64,000 nt of DNA, taken from the NCBI GenBank assembly GCA_963691705.1, contig OY829539.1, positions 21,994,407-22,058,406 on the forward strand, read 5' to 3'. Positions 1 to 16,400 of this stretch are shown here, one piece after another. This DNA is from Viola odorata. Its lineage: Eukaryota > Streptophyta > Magnoliopsida > Malpighiales > Violaceae. Position 1 is the stretch's first letter, and every line of letters starts with the position of its first letter. The notes under the pieces were generated by a model. It saw only the letters and a list, made by a program, of their open reading frames with translations. It was not told the origin of the DNA and ran no database searches. A program made the translations under genes and the position numbers.

Positions 1-653
1 AAAGACCATGCCCACGGCATGTCAAAATTTCAAAACCATGCCCACAGCATGTGAAAATTTTAATTTCAAAAGACCATGCCCACAGCATGTCGATATTTCA
101 AAGACCATGCCCACGGCATGTCGATATTTCAGAGACCATGCCCACGGCATGTCAAAATTTCAATTTCAAAAGACCATGCTCACGGCACGTCGATATTTCA
201 AAGACCATGCCCACGGCATGTCGATATTTCAAAGACCATGCCCACGGCATGTCAAAATTTCAATTTCAAAAGACCATGCCCACGGCACGTCGATATTTCA
301 AAGACCATGCCCACGACATGTCAAAATTTCAAGACCATGCCCACAGCATGTCAAAATTTTAATTTCAAAAGACCATGCCCACGGCATGTCGATATTTCAA
401 AGACCATGCCCACGGCATGTCGATATTTCAAAGACCATGCCCACGGCATGTCAAAATTTCAATTTCAAAAGACCATGCCTACGGCACGTCGATATTTCAA
501 AGACCATGCCCACGGCATGTCAAAATTTCAATTTCAAAAGACCATGCTCACGGCACGTCGATATTTCAAAGACCATGCCCACAGCATGTCTAAATTTCAA
601 GACCATGCCTACAGCATGTCAAAATTTTAATTTCAAAAGACCATGCCCACGAC

Positions 654-3600
654 ATGTCGATATTTCAAAGACCATGCCCACGGTCAAGACCATGCCCACA
701 ACATGTCAAAATTTTAATTTCAAAAGACCATGCCCACGGCATGTCGATATTTCAAAGACCATGCCCACGACATGTCAAAATTTCAAAACCATGCCCACAG
801 CATGTCAAAATTTTAATTTCAAAAGACCATGCCCACGGCATGTCGATATTTCAAAGACCATGCCCACGACATGTCAAAATTTCAAAACCATGCCCACAGC
901 ATGTCAAAATTTTAATTTCAAAAGACCTTGCCCACGGCATGTCGATATTTAAAAGACCATGCCCACAGCATGTCAAAATTTCAAGACCATGCCCACAGCA
1001 TGTCAAAATTTTAATTTCAAAAGGCCATGCCCACGGCATGTCAAAATTTCAAAACCATGCCCACAGCATGTCAAAATTTTAATTTCAAAAGACCATGCCC
1101 ACGGCATGTCGATATTTCAAAGACCATGCCCACGGCATGTCGATATTTCAGAGACCATGCCCACGGCATGTCAAAATTTCAATTTCAAAAGACCATGCTC
1201 ACGGCACGTCGATATTTCAAAGACCATGCCCACGGCATGTCGATATTTCAAAGACCATGCCCACGGCATGCCAAAATTTCAATTTCAAAAGACCATCCCC
1301 ACGGCACGTCGATATTTCAAAGACCATGCCCACAGCATGTCAAAATTTCAAGACCATGCCCACAGCATGTCAAAATTTTAATTTCAAAAGACCATGCCCA
1401 CGGCATGTCGATATTTCAAAGACCATGCCCACGGCATGTCGATATTTCAAAGACCATGCCCACGGCATGTCAAAATTTCAATTTCAAAAGACCATGCCCA
1501 CGGCACGTCGATATTTCAAAGACCATTCCCACGACATGTCAAAATTTCAAGGCCATGCCCACAGCATGTCAAAATTTTAATTTCAAAAGACCATGCCCAC
1601 GACATGTCGATATTTCAAAGACCATGCCCACGGTCAAGACCATGCCCACAACATGTCAAAATTTTAATTTCAAAAGACCATGCCCACGGCATGTCGATAT
1701 TTCAAAGACCAAGCCCACGGCATGTCAAAATTTCAAGGCCATGCCCACAGCATGTCAAAATTTTAATTTCAAAAGGCCATGCCCACGACATGTCGATATT
1801 TCAAAGACCATGCCCAGGGTCAAGACCATGCCCACAACATGTCAAAATTTTAATTTCAAAAGACCATGCCCACGGCATGTCGATATTTCAAAGACCAAGC
1901 CCACGGCATGTCAAAATTTCTAAACCATGCCCACAGCATGTGAAAATTTTAATTTCAAAAGACCATGCCCACAGCATGTCGATATTTCAAAGACCATGCC
2001 CACGGCATGTCGATATTTCAGAGACCATGCCCACGGCATGTCAAAATTTCAATTTCAAAAGACCATGCTCACGGCACGTCGATATTTCAAAGACCATGCC
2101 CACGGCATGTCGATATTTCAAAGACCATACCCACGGCATGTCAAAATTTCAATTTCAAAAGACCATGCCCACGGCACGTCGATATTTCAAAGACCATGCC
2201 CACGACATGTCAAAATTTCAAGACCATGCCCACAGCATGTCAAAATTTTAATTTCAAAAGACCATGCCCACGGCATGTCGATATTTCAAAGACCATGCCC
2301 ACGGTCAAGACCATGCCCACAACATGTCAAAATTTTAATTTCAAAAGACCATGCCCACGACATGTCGATATTTCAAAGACCATGCCCACGGTCAAGACCA
2401 TGCCCACAACATGTCAAAATTTTAATTTCAAAAGACCATGCCCACGGCATGTCGATATTTCAAAGACCATGCCCACGGCATGTCAAAATTTCAAGACCAT
2501 GCCCACAGCATGTCAAAATTTTAATTTCAAAAGACCATGCCCACGGCATGTCGATATTTCAAAGACCATGCCCACGGCATGTCAAAATTTCAAAACCATG
2601 CCCACAGAATGTCAAAATTTTAATTTCAAAAGACCTTGCCCACGGCATGTCGATATTTAAAAGACCATGCCCACAGCATGTCAAAATTTCAAGACCATGC
2701 CCACAGCATGTCAAAATTTTAATTTCAAAAGACCATGCCCACGGCATGTCGATATTTCAAAGACCATGCCCACGGCATGTCGATATTTCAAAGACCATGC
2801 CCACGGCATGTCAAAATTTCAATTTCAAAAGACCATGCCTACGGCACGTCGATATTTCAAAGACCATGCCCACGACATGTCAAAATTTCAAGACCATGCC
2901 CACAGCATGTCAAAATTTTAATTTCAAAAGACCATGCCCACGACATGTCGATATTTCAAAGACCATGCCCACGGTCAAGACCATGCCCACAACATGTCAA
3001 AATTTTAATTTCAAAAGACCATGCCCACGGCATGTCGTTATTTCAAAGACCATGCCCACGGCATGTCAAAATTTCAAAACCATGCCCACAGCATGTGAAA
3101 ATTTTAATTTCAAAAGACCATGCCCACAGCATGTCGATATTTCAAAGACCATGCCCACGGCATGTCGATATTTCAGAGACCATGCCCACGGCATGTCAAA
3201 ATTTCAATTTCAAAAGACCATGCTCACGGCACGTCGATATTTCAAAGACCATGCCCACGGCATGTCGATATTTCAAAGACCATGCCCACGGCATGTCAAA
3301 ATTTCAATTTCAAAAGACCATGCCCACGGCACGTCGATATTTCAAAGACCATGCCCACGACATGTCAAAATTTCAAGACCATGCCCACAGCATGTCAAAA
3401 TTTTAATTTCAAAAGACCATGCCCAGGGCATGTGGATATTTCAAAGTCCATGCCCACGGCATGTTGATATTTCAGAGACCATGCCCACGGCATGTCAAAA
3501 TTTCAATTTCAAAAGACCATGCTCACGGCACGTCGATATTTCAAAGACCATGCCCACGGCATGTCGATATTTCAAAGACCATACCCACGGCATGTCAAAA

Positions 3601-6600
3601 TTTCAATTTCAAAAGACCATGCCCACGGCACGTCGATATTTCAAAGACCATGCCCACGACATGTCAAAATTTCAAGACCATGCCCACAGCATGTCAAAAT
3701 TTTAATTTCAAAAGACCATGCCCACGGCATGTCGATATTTCAAAGACCATGCCCACGGCATGTCAAAATTTCAAGACCATGCCCACAGCATGTCAAAATT
3801 TTAATTTCAAAAGACCATGCCCACGGCATGTCGATATTTCAAAGACCATGCCCACGGCATGTCAAAATTTCAAAACCATGCCCACAGAATGTCAAAATTT
3901 TAATTTCAAAAGACCTTGCCCACGGCATGTCGATATTTAAAAGACCATGCCCACAGCATGTCAAAATTTCAAGACCATGCCCACAGCATGTCAAAATTTT
4001 AATTTCAAAAGACCATGCCCACGGCATGTCGATATTTCAAAGACCATGCCCACGGCATGTCAAAATTTCAATTTCAAAAGACCATGCCTACGGCACGTCG
4101 ATATTTCAAAGACCATGCCCACGACATGTCAAAATTTCAAGACCATGCCCACAGCATGTCAAAATTTTAATTTCAAAAGACCATGCCCACGACATGTCGA
4201 TATTTCAAAGACCATGCCCACGGTCAAGACCATGCCCACAACATGTCAAAATTTTAATTTCAAAAGACCATACCCACGGCATGTCGATATTTCAAAGACC
4301 ATGCCCACGGCATGTCAAAATTTCAAAACCATGCCCACAGCATGTCAAAATTTTAATTTCAAAAGACCATGCCCACGGCATGTGGATATTTCAAAGTCCA
4401 TGCCCACGGCATGTTGATATTTCAGAGACCATGCCCACGGCATGTCAAAATTTCAATTTCAAAAGACCATGCTCACGGCACGTCGATATTTCACAGACCA
4501 TGCCCACGGCATGTCGATATTTCAAAGACCATACCCACGGCATGTCAAAATTTCAATTTCAAAAGACCATGCCCACGGCACGTCGATATTTCAAAGACCA
4601 TGCCCACGACATGTCAAAATTTCAAGACCATGCCCACAGCATGTCAAAATTTTAATTTCAAAAGACCATGCCCACGGCATGTCGATATTTAAAAGACCAT
4701 GCCCACAGCATGTCAAAATTTCAAGACCATGCCCACAGCATGTCAAAATTTTAATTTCAAAAGACCATGCCCACGGCATGTCGATATTTCAAAGACCATG
4801 CCCACGGCATGTCGATATTTCAAAGACCATGCCCACGGCATGTCAAAATTTCAATTTCAAAAGACCATGCCTACGGCACGTCGATATTTCAAAGACCATG
4901 CCCACGACATGTCAAAATTTCAAGACCATGCCCACAGCATGTCAAAATTTTAATTTCAAAAGACCATGCCCACGACATGTCGATATTTCAAAGACCATGC
5001 CCACGGTCAAGACCATGCCCACAACATGTCAAAATTTTAATTTCAAAAGACAATGCCCACGGCATGTCGTTATTTCAAAGACCATGCCCACGGCATGTCA
5101 AAATTTCAAAACCATGCCCACAGCATGTGAAAATTTTAATTTCAAAAGACCATGCCCACAGCATGTCGATATTTCAAAGACCATGCCCACGGCATGTCGA
5201 TATTTCAGAGACCATGCCCACGGCATGTCAAAATTTCAATTTCAAAAGACCATGCTCACGGCACGTCGATATTTCAAAGACCATGCCCACGGCATGTCGA
5301 TATTTCAAAGACCATGCCCACGGCATGTCAAAATTTCAATTTCAAAAGACCATGCCCACGGCACGTCGATATTTCAAAGACCATGCCCACGACATGTCAA
5401 AATTTCAAGACCATGCCCACAGCATGTCAAAATTTTAATTTCAAAAGACCATGCCCACGGCATGTCGATATTTCAAAGACCATGCCCACGGCATGTCGAT
5501 ATTTCAAAGACCATGCCCACGGCATGTCAAAATTTCAATTTCAAAAGACCATGCCTACGGCACGTCGATATTTCAAAGACCATGCCCACGGCATGTCAAA
5601 ATTTCAATTTCAAAAGACCATGCCTACGGCACGTCGATATTTCAAAGACCATGCCCACGGCATGTCAAAATTTCAATTTCAAAAGACCATGCTCACGGCA
5701 CGTCGATATTTCAAAGACCATGCCCACAGCATGTCTAAATTTCAAGACCATGCCTACAGCATGTCAAAATTTTAATTTCAAAAGACCATGCCCACGACAT
5801 GTCGATATTTCAAAGACCATGCCCACGGTCAAGACCATGCCCACAACATGTCAAAATTTTAATTTCAAAAGACCATGCCCACGGCATGTCGTTATTTCAA
5901 AGACCATGCCCACGGCATGTCAAAATTTCAAAACCATGCCCACAGCATGTGAAAATTTTAATTTCAAAAGACCATGCCCACAGCATGTCGATATTTCAAA
6001 GACCATGCCCACGGCATGTCGATATTTCAGAGACCATGCCCACGGCATGTCAAAATTTCAATTTCAAAAGACCATGCTCACGGCACGTCGATATTTCAAA
6101 GACCATGCCCACGGCATGTCGATATTTCAAAGACCATGCCCACGGCATGTCAAAATTTCAATTTCAAAAGACCATGCCCACGGCACGTCGATATTTCAAA
6201 GACCATGCCCACGACATGTCAAAATTTCAAGACCATGCCCACAGCATGTCAAAATTTTAATTTCAAAAGACCATGCCCACGGCATGTCGATATTTCAAAG
6301 ACCATGCCCACGGCATGTCGATATTTCAAAGACCATGCCCACGGCATGTCAAAATTTCAATTTCAAAAGACCATGCCTACGGCACGTCGATATTTCAAAA
6401 GACCATGCCCACGACATGTCAAAATTTCAATTTCAAAAGACCATGCCCACGGCAGGTCGATATTTCAAAGACCATGCCCACGGCATGTCAAAATTTCAAT
6501 TTCAAAAGACCATGCTCACGGCACGTCGATATTTCAAAGACCATGCCCACAGCATGTCTAAATTTCAAGACCATGCCTACAGCATGTCAAAATTTTAATT

Positions 6601-7298
6601 TCAAAAGACCATGCCCACGACATGTCGATATTTCAAAGACCATGCCCACGGTCAAGACCATGCCCACAACATGTCAAAATTTTAATTTCAAAAGACCATG
6701 CCCACGGCATGTCGATATTTCAAAGACCATGCCCACGGCATGTCAAAATTTCAAAACCATGCCCACAGCATGTCAAAATTTTAATTTCAAAAGACCATGC
6801 CCACGGCATGTCGATATTTCAAAGACCATGCCCACGACATGTCAAAATTTCAAAACCATGCCCACAGCATGTCAAAATTTTAATTTCAAAAGACCTTGCC
6901 CACGGCATGTCGATATTTAAAAGACCATGCCCACAGCATGTCAAAATTTCAAGACCATGCCCACAGCATGTCAAAATTTTAATTTCAAAAGGCCATGCCC
7001 ACGGCATGTCAAAATTTCAAAACCATGCCCACAGCATGTCAAAATTTTAATTTCAAAAGACCATGCCCACGGCATGTCGATATTTCAAAGACCATGCCCA
7101 CGGCATGTCGATATTTCAGAGACCATGCCCACGGCATGTCAAAATTTCAATTTCAAAAGACCATGCTCACGGCACGTCGATATTTCAAAGACCATGCCCA
7201 CGGCATGTCGATATTTCAAAGACCATGCCCACGGCATGCCAAAATTTCAATTTCAAAAGACCATCCCCACGGCACGTCGATATTTCAAAGACCATGCC
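654..7298. repeat. Long-range duplication within the satellite, offset 5,968 bp
   Basis: The block beginning at about 654 recurs at about 6622 with the same order of variant monomers; landmarks at 654/6622, 959/6927, 1027/6995 and 1095/7063 all differ by 5,968 bp. The shared block runs for about 650-700 bp in each place. Both copies include the rare monomer ccatccccacggcacgtc, which also appears near 22131 and 29211. Only the two blocks at the ends of this interval are the duplicates; the DNA between them is ordinary array. Confidence 0.7.
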
Positions 7299-7845
7299 CA
7301 CAGCATGTCAAAATTTCAAGACCATGCCCACAGCATGTCAAAATTTTAATTTCAAAAGACCTTGCCCACGGCATGTCGATATTTAAAAGACCATGCCCAC
7401 AGCATGTCAAAATTTCAAGACCATGCCCACAGCATGTCAAAATTTTAATTTCAAAAGACCATGCCCACGGCATGTCGATATTTCAAAGACCATGCCCACG
7501 GCATGTCGATATTTCAAAGACCATGCCCACGGCATGTCAAAATTTCAATTTCAAAAGACCATGCCTACGGCACGTCGATATTTCAAAGACCATGCCCACG
7601 ACATGTCAAAATTTCAAGACCATGCCCACAGCATGTCAAAATTTTAATTTCAAAAGACCATGCCCACGACATGTCGATATTTCAAAGACCATGCCCACGG
7701 TCAAGACCATGCCCACAACATGTCAAAATTTTAATTTCAAAAGACCATGCCCACGGCATGTCGTTATTTCAAAGACCATGCCCACGGCATGTCAAAATTT
7801 CAAAACCATGCCCACAGCATGTGAAAATTTTAATTTCAAAAGACC

Positions 7846-8742
7846 ATGCCCACAGCATGTCGATATTTCAAAGACCATGCCCACGGCATGTCGATATTTC
7901 AGAGACCATGCCCACGGCATGTCAAAATTTCAATTTCAAAAGACCATGCTCACGGCACGTCGATATTTCACAGACCATGCCCACGGCATGTCGATATTTC
8001 AAAGACCATACCCACGGCATGTCAAAATTTCAATTTCAAAAGACCATGCCCACGGCACGTCGATATTTCAAAGACCATGCCCACGACATGTCAAAATTTC
8101 AAGACCATGCCCACAGCATGTCAAAATTTTAATTTCAAAAGACCATGCCCAGGGCATGTGGATATTTCAAAGTCCATGCCCACGGCATGTTGATATTTCA
8201 GAGACCATGCCCACGGCATGTCAAAATTTCAATTTCAAAAGACCATGCTCACGGCACGTCGATATTTCAAAGACCATGCCCACGGCATGTCGATATTTCA
8301 AAGACCATACCCACGGCATGTCAAAATTTCAATTTCAAAAGACCATGCCCACGGCACGTCGATATTTCAAAGACCATGCCCACGACATGTCAAAATTTCA
8401 AGACCATGCCCACAGCATGTCAAAATTTTAATTTCAAAAGACCATGCCCAGGGCATGTGGATATTTCAAAGTCCATGCCCACGGCATGTTGATATTTCAG
8501 AGACCATGCCCACGGCATGTCAAAATTTCAATTTCAAAAGACCATGCTCACGGCACGTCGATATTTCAAAGACCATGCCCACGGCATGTCGATATTTCAA
8601 AGACCATACCCACGGCATGTCAAAATTTCAATTTCAAAAGACCATGCCCACGGCACGTCGATATTTCAAAGACCATGCCCACGACATGTCAAAATTTCAA
8701 GACCATGCCCACAGCATGTCAAAATTTTAATTTCAAAAGACC
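7846..8742. repeat. 299-bp higher-order repeat, about three tandem copies
   Basis: The same series of variant monomers restarts at 7846, 8145 and 8444, a spacing of 299 bp. The second and third copies share the distinctive variants cccagggcatgtggatattt and cggcatgttgatattt. A related pair sits at 3120 and 3419, again 299 bp apart. The first copy differs at its left end, so two copies are nearly identical and one is related. Confidence 0.75.
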
Positions 8743-11700
8743 ATGCCCACGGCATGTCGATATTTCAAAGACCATGCCCACGGCATGTCAAAATTTCAAG
8801 ACCATGCCCACAGCATGTCAAAATTTTAATTTCAAAAGACCATGCCCACGGCATGTCGATATTTCAAAGACCATGCCCACGGCATGTCAAAATTTCAAAA
8901 CCATGCCCACAGAATGTCAAAATTTTAATTTCAAAAGACCTTGCCCACGGCATGTCGATATTTAAAAGACCATGCCCACAGCATGTCAAAATTTCAAGAC
9001 CATGCCCACAGCATGTCAAAATTTTAATTTCAAAAGACCATGCCCACGACATGTCGATATTTCAAAGACCATGCCCACGGTCAAGACCATGCCCACAACA
9101 TGTCAAAATTTTAATTTCAAAAGACCATACCCACGGCATGTCGATATTTCAAAGACCATGCCCACGGCATGTCAAAATTTCAAAACCATGCCCACAGCAT
9201 GTCAAAATTTTAATTTCAAAAGACCATGCCCACGGCATGTGGATATTTCAAAGTCCATGCCCACGGCATGTTGATATTTCAGAGACCATGCCCACGGCAT
9301 GTCAAAATTTCAATTTCAAAAGACCATGCTCACGGCACGTCGATATTTCACAGACCATGCCCACGACATGTCGATATTTCAAAGACCATACCCACGGCAT
9401 GTCAAAATTTCAATTTCAAAAGACCATGCCCACGGCACGTCGATATTTCAAAGACCATGCCCACGACATGTCAAAATTTCAAGACCATGCCCACAGCATG
9501 TCAAAATTTTAATTTCAAAAGACCATGCCCACGGCATGTCGATATTTCAAAGACCATGCCCACGGCATGTCAAAATTTCAGGACCATGCCCACAGCATGT
9601 CAAAATTTTAATTTCAAAAGACCATGCCCACGGCATGTCGATATTTCAAAGACCATGCCCACGGCATGTCAAAATTTCAAAACCATGCCCACAGAATGTC
9701 AAAATTTTAATTTCAAAAGACCTTGCCCACGGCATGTCGATATTTCAAAGACCATGCCCACGGCATGTCAAAATTTCAAAACCATGCCCACAGCATGTCA
9801 ATATTTTAATTTCAAAAGACCATGCCCACGGCATGTCGATATTTCAAAGACCATGCCCACGGTCAAGACCATGCCCACAACATGTCAAAATTTTAATTTC
9901 AAAAGACCATGCCCACGGCATGTCGATATTTCAAAGACCATGCCCACGGCATGTCAAAATTTCAAAACCATGCCCACAGCATGTCAAAATTTTAATTTCA
10001 AAAGACCATGCCCACGGCATGTCGATATTTCAAAGACCATGCCCACGACATGTCAAAATTTCAAAACCATGCCCACAGCATGTCAAAATTTTAATTTCAA
10101 AAGACCTTGCCCACGGCATGTCGATATTTAAAAGACCATGCCCACAGCATGTCAAAATTTCAAGACCATGCCCACAGCATGTCAAAATTTTAATTTCAAA
10201 AGGCCATGCCCACGGCATGTCAAAATTTCAATTTCAAAAGACCATGCTCACGGCACGTCGATATTTCAAAGACCATGCCCACGGCATGTCGATATTTCAA
10301 AGACCATACCCACGGCATGTCAAAATTTCAATTTCAAAAGACCATGCCCACGGCACGTCGATATTTCAAAGACCATGCCCACGACATGTCAAAATTTCAA
10401 GACCATGCCCACAGCATGTCAAAATTTTAATTTCAAAAGACCATGCCCACGGCATGTCGATATTTCAAAGACCATGCCCACGGCATGTCAAAATTTCAAG
10501 ACCATGCCCACAGCATGTCAAAATTTTAATTTCAAAAGACCATGCCCACGGCATGTCGATATTTCAAAGACCATGCCCACGGCATGTCAAAATTTCAAAA
10601 CCATGCCCACAGAATGTCAAAATTTTAATTTCAAAAGACCTTGCCCACGGCATGTCGATATTTAAAAGACCATGCCCACAGCATGTCAAAATTTCAAGAC
10701 CATGCCCACAGCATGTCAAAATTTTAATTTCAAAAGACCTTGCCCACGGCATGTCGATATTTAAAAGACCATGCCCACAGCATGTCAAAATTTCAAGACC
10801 ATGCCCACAGCATGTCAAAATTTTAATTTCAAAAGACCATGCCCACGGCATGTCGATATTTCAAAGACCATGCCCACGGCATGTCAAAATTTCAATTTCA
10901 AAAGACCATGCCTACGGCACGTCGATATTTCAAAGACCATGCCCACGACATGTCAAAATTTCAAGACCATGCCCACAGCATGTCAAAATTTTAATTTCAA
11001 AAGACCATGCCCACGACATGTCGATATTTCAAAGACCATGCCCACGGTCAAGACCATGCCCACAACATGTCAAAATTTTAATTTCAAAAGACCATACCCA
11101 CGGCATGTCGATATTTCAAAGACCATGCCCACGGCATGTCAAAATTTCAAAACCATGCCCACAGCATGTCAAAATTTTAATTTCAAAAGACCATGCCCAC
11201 GGCATGTGGATATTTCAAAGTCCATGCCCACGGCATGTTGATATTTCAGAGACCATGCCCACGGCATGTCAAAATTTCAATTTCAAAAGACCATGCTCAC
11301 GGCACGTCGATATTTCACAGACCATGCCCACGGTCAAGACCATGCCCACAACATGTCAAAATTTTAATTTCAAAAGACCATGCCCACGGCATGTCGATAT
11401 TTCAAAGACCATGCCCACGGCATGTCAAAATTTCAAAACCATTCCCACAGAATGTCAAAATTTTAATTTCAAAAGACCTTGCCCACGGCATGTCGATATT
11501 TCAAAGACCATGCCCACGACATGTCAAAATTTCAAAACCATGCCCACAGCATGTCAAAATTTTAATTTCAAAAGACCATGCCCACGGCATGTCGATATTT
11601 CAAAGACCATGCCCACGGTCAAGACCATGCCCACAACATGTCAAAATTTTAATTTCAAAAGACCATGCCCACGGCATGTCGATATTTCAAAGACCATGCC

Positions 11701-13481
11701 CACGGCATGTCAAAATTTCAAAACCATGCCCACAGCATGTCAAAATTTTAATTTCAAAAGACCATGCCCACGGCATGTCGATATTTCAAAGACCATGCCC
11801 ACGACATGTCAAAATTTCAAAACCATGCCCACAGCATGTCAAAATTTTAATTTCAAAAGACCTTGCCCACGGCATGTCGATATTTAAAAGACCATGCCCA
11901 CAGCATGTCAAAATTTTAATTTCAAAAGGCCATGCCCACGGCATGTCAAAATTTCAAAACCATGCCCACAGCATGTCAAAATTTTAATTTCAAAAGACCT
12001 TGCCCACGGCATGTCGATATTTAAAAGACCATGCCCACAGCATGTCAAAATTTCAAGACCATTCCCACAGCATGTCAAAATTTTAATTTCAAAAGACCAT
12101 GCCCACGACATGTCGATACTTCAAAGACCATGCCCACAGCATGTCAAAATTTTAATTTCAAAAGACCTTGCCCACGGCATGTCGATATTTAAAAGACCAT
12201 GCCCACAGCATGTCAAAATTTCAAGACCATGCCCACAGCATGTCAAAATTTTAATTTCAAAAGACCATGCCCACGGCATGTCGATATTTCAAAGACCATG
12301 CCCACGGCATGTCGATATTTCAAAGACCATGCCCACGGCATGTCAAAATTTCAATTTCAAAAGACCATGCCCACGACACGTCGATATTTCAAAGACCATG
12401 CCCACGACATGTCAAAATTTCAAGACCATGCCCACAGCATGTCAAAATTTTAATTTCAAAAGACCATGCCCATGACATGTCGATATTTCAAAGACCATGC
12501 CCACGGTCAAGACCATGCCCACAACATGTCAAAATTTTAATTTCAAAAGACCATGCCCACGGCATGTCGATATTTCAAAGACCATGCCCACGGCATGTCA
12601 AAATTTCAAAACCATGCCCACAGCATGTCAAAATTTTAATTTCAAAAGACCATGCCCACGGCATGTCGATATTTCAAAGACCATGCCCACGACATGTCAA
12701 AATTTCAAAACCATGCCCACAGCATGTCAAAATTTTAATTTCAAAAGACCTTGCCCACGGCATGTCGATATTTAAAAGACCATGCCCACAGCATGTCAAA
12801 ATTTCAAGACCATGCCCACAGCATGTCAAAATTTTAATTTCAAAAGGCCATGCCCACGGCATGTCAAAATTTCAAAACCATGCCCACAGCATGTCAAAAT
12901 TTTAATTTCAAAAGACCATGCCCACGGCATGTCGATATTTCAAAGACCATGCCCACGACATGTCAAAATTTCAAGACCATGCCCACAGCATGTCAAAATT
13001 TTAATTTCAAAAGACCATGCCCACGGCATGTCGATATTTCAAAGACCATGCCCACGACATGTCAAAATTTCAAAACCATGCCCACAGCATGTCAAAATTT
13101 TAATTTCAAAAGACCTTGCCCACGACATGTCGATATTTAAAAGACCATGCCCACAGCATGTCAAAATTTCAAGACCATGCCCACAGCATGTCAAAATTTT
13201 AATTTCAAAAGGCCATGCCCACGGCATGTCAAAATTTCAAAACCTTGCCCACAGCATGTCAAAATTTTAATTTCAAAAGACCTTGCCCATGGCATGTCGA
13301 TATTTAAAAGACCATGCCCACAGCATGTCAAAATTTCAAGACCATTCCCACAGCATGTCAAAATTTTAATTTCAAAAGGCCATGCCCACGACATGTCGAT
13401 ACTTCAAAGACCATGCCCACAGCATGTCAAAATTTTAATTTAAAAAGACCTTGCCCACGGCATGTCGATATTTAAAAGACC

Positions 13482-16400
13482 ATGCCCACAGCATGTCAAA
13501 ATTTAAAGACCATGCCCACAGCATGTCAAAATTTTAATTTCAAAAGGCCATGCCCACGGCATGTCAAAATTTCAAGACCATGCCCACAGCATGTCAAAAT
13601 TTTAATTTCAAAAGACCATGCCCACGGCATGTCGATATTTCAACGACCATGCCCACGACATGTCAAAATTTCAAAACCATGCCCACAGAATGTCAAAATT
13701 TTAATTTCAAAAGACCTTGCCCACGGCATGTCGATATTTCAAAGACCATGCCCACGGCATGTCAAAATTTCAAAACCATGCCCACAGCATGTCAAAATTT
13801 TAATTTCAAAAGACCATGCCCACGGCATGTCGATATTTCAAAGACCATGCCCACGGTCAAGACCATGCCCACAACATGTCAAAATTTTAATTTCAAAAGA
13901 CCATGCCCACGGCATGTCGATATTTCAAAGACCATGCCCACGGCATGTCAAAATTTCAAAACCATGCCCACAGCATGTCAAAATTTTAATTTCAAAAGAC
14001 CATGCCCACGGCATGTCGATATTTCAAAGACCATGCCCACGACATGTCAAAATTTCAAAACCATGGCCACAGCATGTCAAAATTTTAATTTCAAAAGACC
14101 TTGCCCACGGCATGTCGATATTTAAAAGACCATGCCCACTGCATGTCAAAATTTCAAGACCATGCCCACAGCATGTCAAAATTTTAATTTCAAAAGGCCA
14201 TGCCCACGGCATGTCAAAATTTCAAAACCATGCCCACAGCATGTCAAAATTTTAATTTCAAAAGACCTTGCCCACGGCATGTCGATATTTAAAAGACCAT
14301 GCCCACAGCATGTCAAAATTTCAAGACCATTCCCACAGCATGTCAAAATTTTAATTTCAAAAGACCATGCCCACGACATGTCGATACTTCAAAGACCATG
14401 CCCACAGCATGTCAAAATTTTAATTTCAAAAGACCTTGCCCACGGCATGTCGATATTTAAAAGACCATGCCCACAGCATGTCAAAATTTCAAGACCATGC
14501 CCACAGCATGTCAAAATTTTAATTTCAAAAGACCATGCCCACGGCATGTCGATATTTCAAAGACCATGCCCACGGCATGTCGATATTTCAAAGACCATGC
14601 CCACGGCATGTCAAAATTTCAATTTCAAAAGACCATGCCCACGACACGTCGATATTTCAAAGACCATGCCCACGACATGTCAAAATTTCAAGACCATGCC
14701 CACAGCATGTCAAAATTTTAATTTCAAAAGACCATGCCCACGACATGTCGATATTTCAAAGACCATGCCCACGGTCAAGACCATGCCCACAACATGTCAA
14801 AATTTTAATTTCAAAAGACCATGCCCACGGCATGTCGATATTTCAAAGACCATGCCCACGGCATGTCAAAATTTCAAAACCATGCCCACAGCATGTCAAA
14901 ATTTTAATTTCAAAAGACCATGCCCACGGCATGTCGATATTTCAAAGACCATGCCCACGACATGTCAAAATTTCAAAACCATGCCCACAGCATGTCAAAA
15001 TTTTAATTTCAAAAGACCTTGCCCACGACATGTCGATATTTAAAAGACCATGCCCACAGCATGTCAAAATTTCAAGACCATGCCCACAGCATGTCAAAAT
15101 TTTAATTTCAAAAGGCCATGCCCACGGCATGTCAAAATTTCAAAACCATGCCCACAGCATGTCAAAATTTTAATTTCAAAAGACCTTGCCCACGGCATGT
15201 CGATATTTAAAAGACCATGCCCACAGCATGTCAAAATTTCAAGACCATTCCCACAGCATGTCAAAATTTTAATTTCAAAAGACCATGCCCACGACATGTC
15301 GATACTTCAAAGACCATGCCCACAGCATGTCAAAATTTTAATTTAAAAAGACCTTGCCCACGGCATGTCGATATTTAAAAGACCATGCCCACAGCATGTC
15401 AAAATTTAAAGACCATGCCCACAGCATGTCAAAATTTTAATTTCAAAAGGCCATGCCCACGGCATGTCAAAATTTCAAGACCATGCCCACAGCATGTCAA
15501 AATTTTAATTTCAAAAGACCATGCCCACGGCATGTCGATATTTCAAAGACCATGCCCACGACATGTCAAAATTTCAAAACCATGCCCACAGAATGTCAAA
15601 ATTTTAATTTCAAAAGACCTTGCCCACGGCATGTCGATATTTCAAAGACCATGCCCACGGCATGTCAAAATTTCAAAACCATGCCCACAGCATGTCAAAA
15701 TTTTAATTTCAAAAGACCATGCCCACGGCATGTCGATATTTCAAAGACCATGCCCACGGTCAAGACCATGCCCACAACATGTCAAAATTTTAATTTCAAA
15801 AGACCATGCCCACGGCATGTCGATATTTCAAAGACCATGCCCACGGCATGTCAAAATTTCAAAACCATGCCCACAGCATGTCAAAATTTTAATTTCAAAA
15901 GACCATGCCCACGGCATGTCGATATTTCAAAGACCATGCCCACGACATGTCAAAATTTCAAAACCATGGCCACAGCATGTCAAAATTTTAATTTCAAAAG
16001 ACCTTGCCCACGGCATGTCGATATTTAAAAGACCATGCCCACTGCATGTCAAAATTTCAAGACCATGCCCACAGCATGTCAAAATTTTAATTTCAAAAGG
16101 CCATGCCCACGGCATGTCAAAATTTCAAAACCATGCCCACAGCATGTCAAAATTTTAATTTCAAAAGACCTTGCCCACGGCATGTCGATATTTAAAAGAC
16201 CATGCCCACAGCATGTCAAAATTTCAAGACCATTCCCACAGCATGTCAAAATTTTAATTTCAAAAGACCATGCCCACGACATGTCGATACTTCAAAGACC
16301 ATGCCCACAGCATGTCAAAATTTTAATTTCAAAAGACCTTGCCCACGGCATGTCGATATTTAAAAGACCATGCCCACAGCATGTCAAAATTTCAAGACCA

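Noticed and set aside
2559..2747. Minus-strand 62-95-codon frames in the satellite (MPWAWSFEIKIL type)
   Set aside because: They recur with the repeat and start from the antisense of the core; no independent support.
9299..11887. 862-codon plus-strand open frame in the satellite (and many others of 60-720 codons)
   Set aside because: The translation is only permuted monomers, several overlapping frames are open at once, and monomer sums that are multiples of three explain the lack of stops. No promoter or domain supports a gene.
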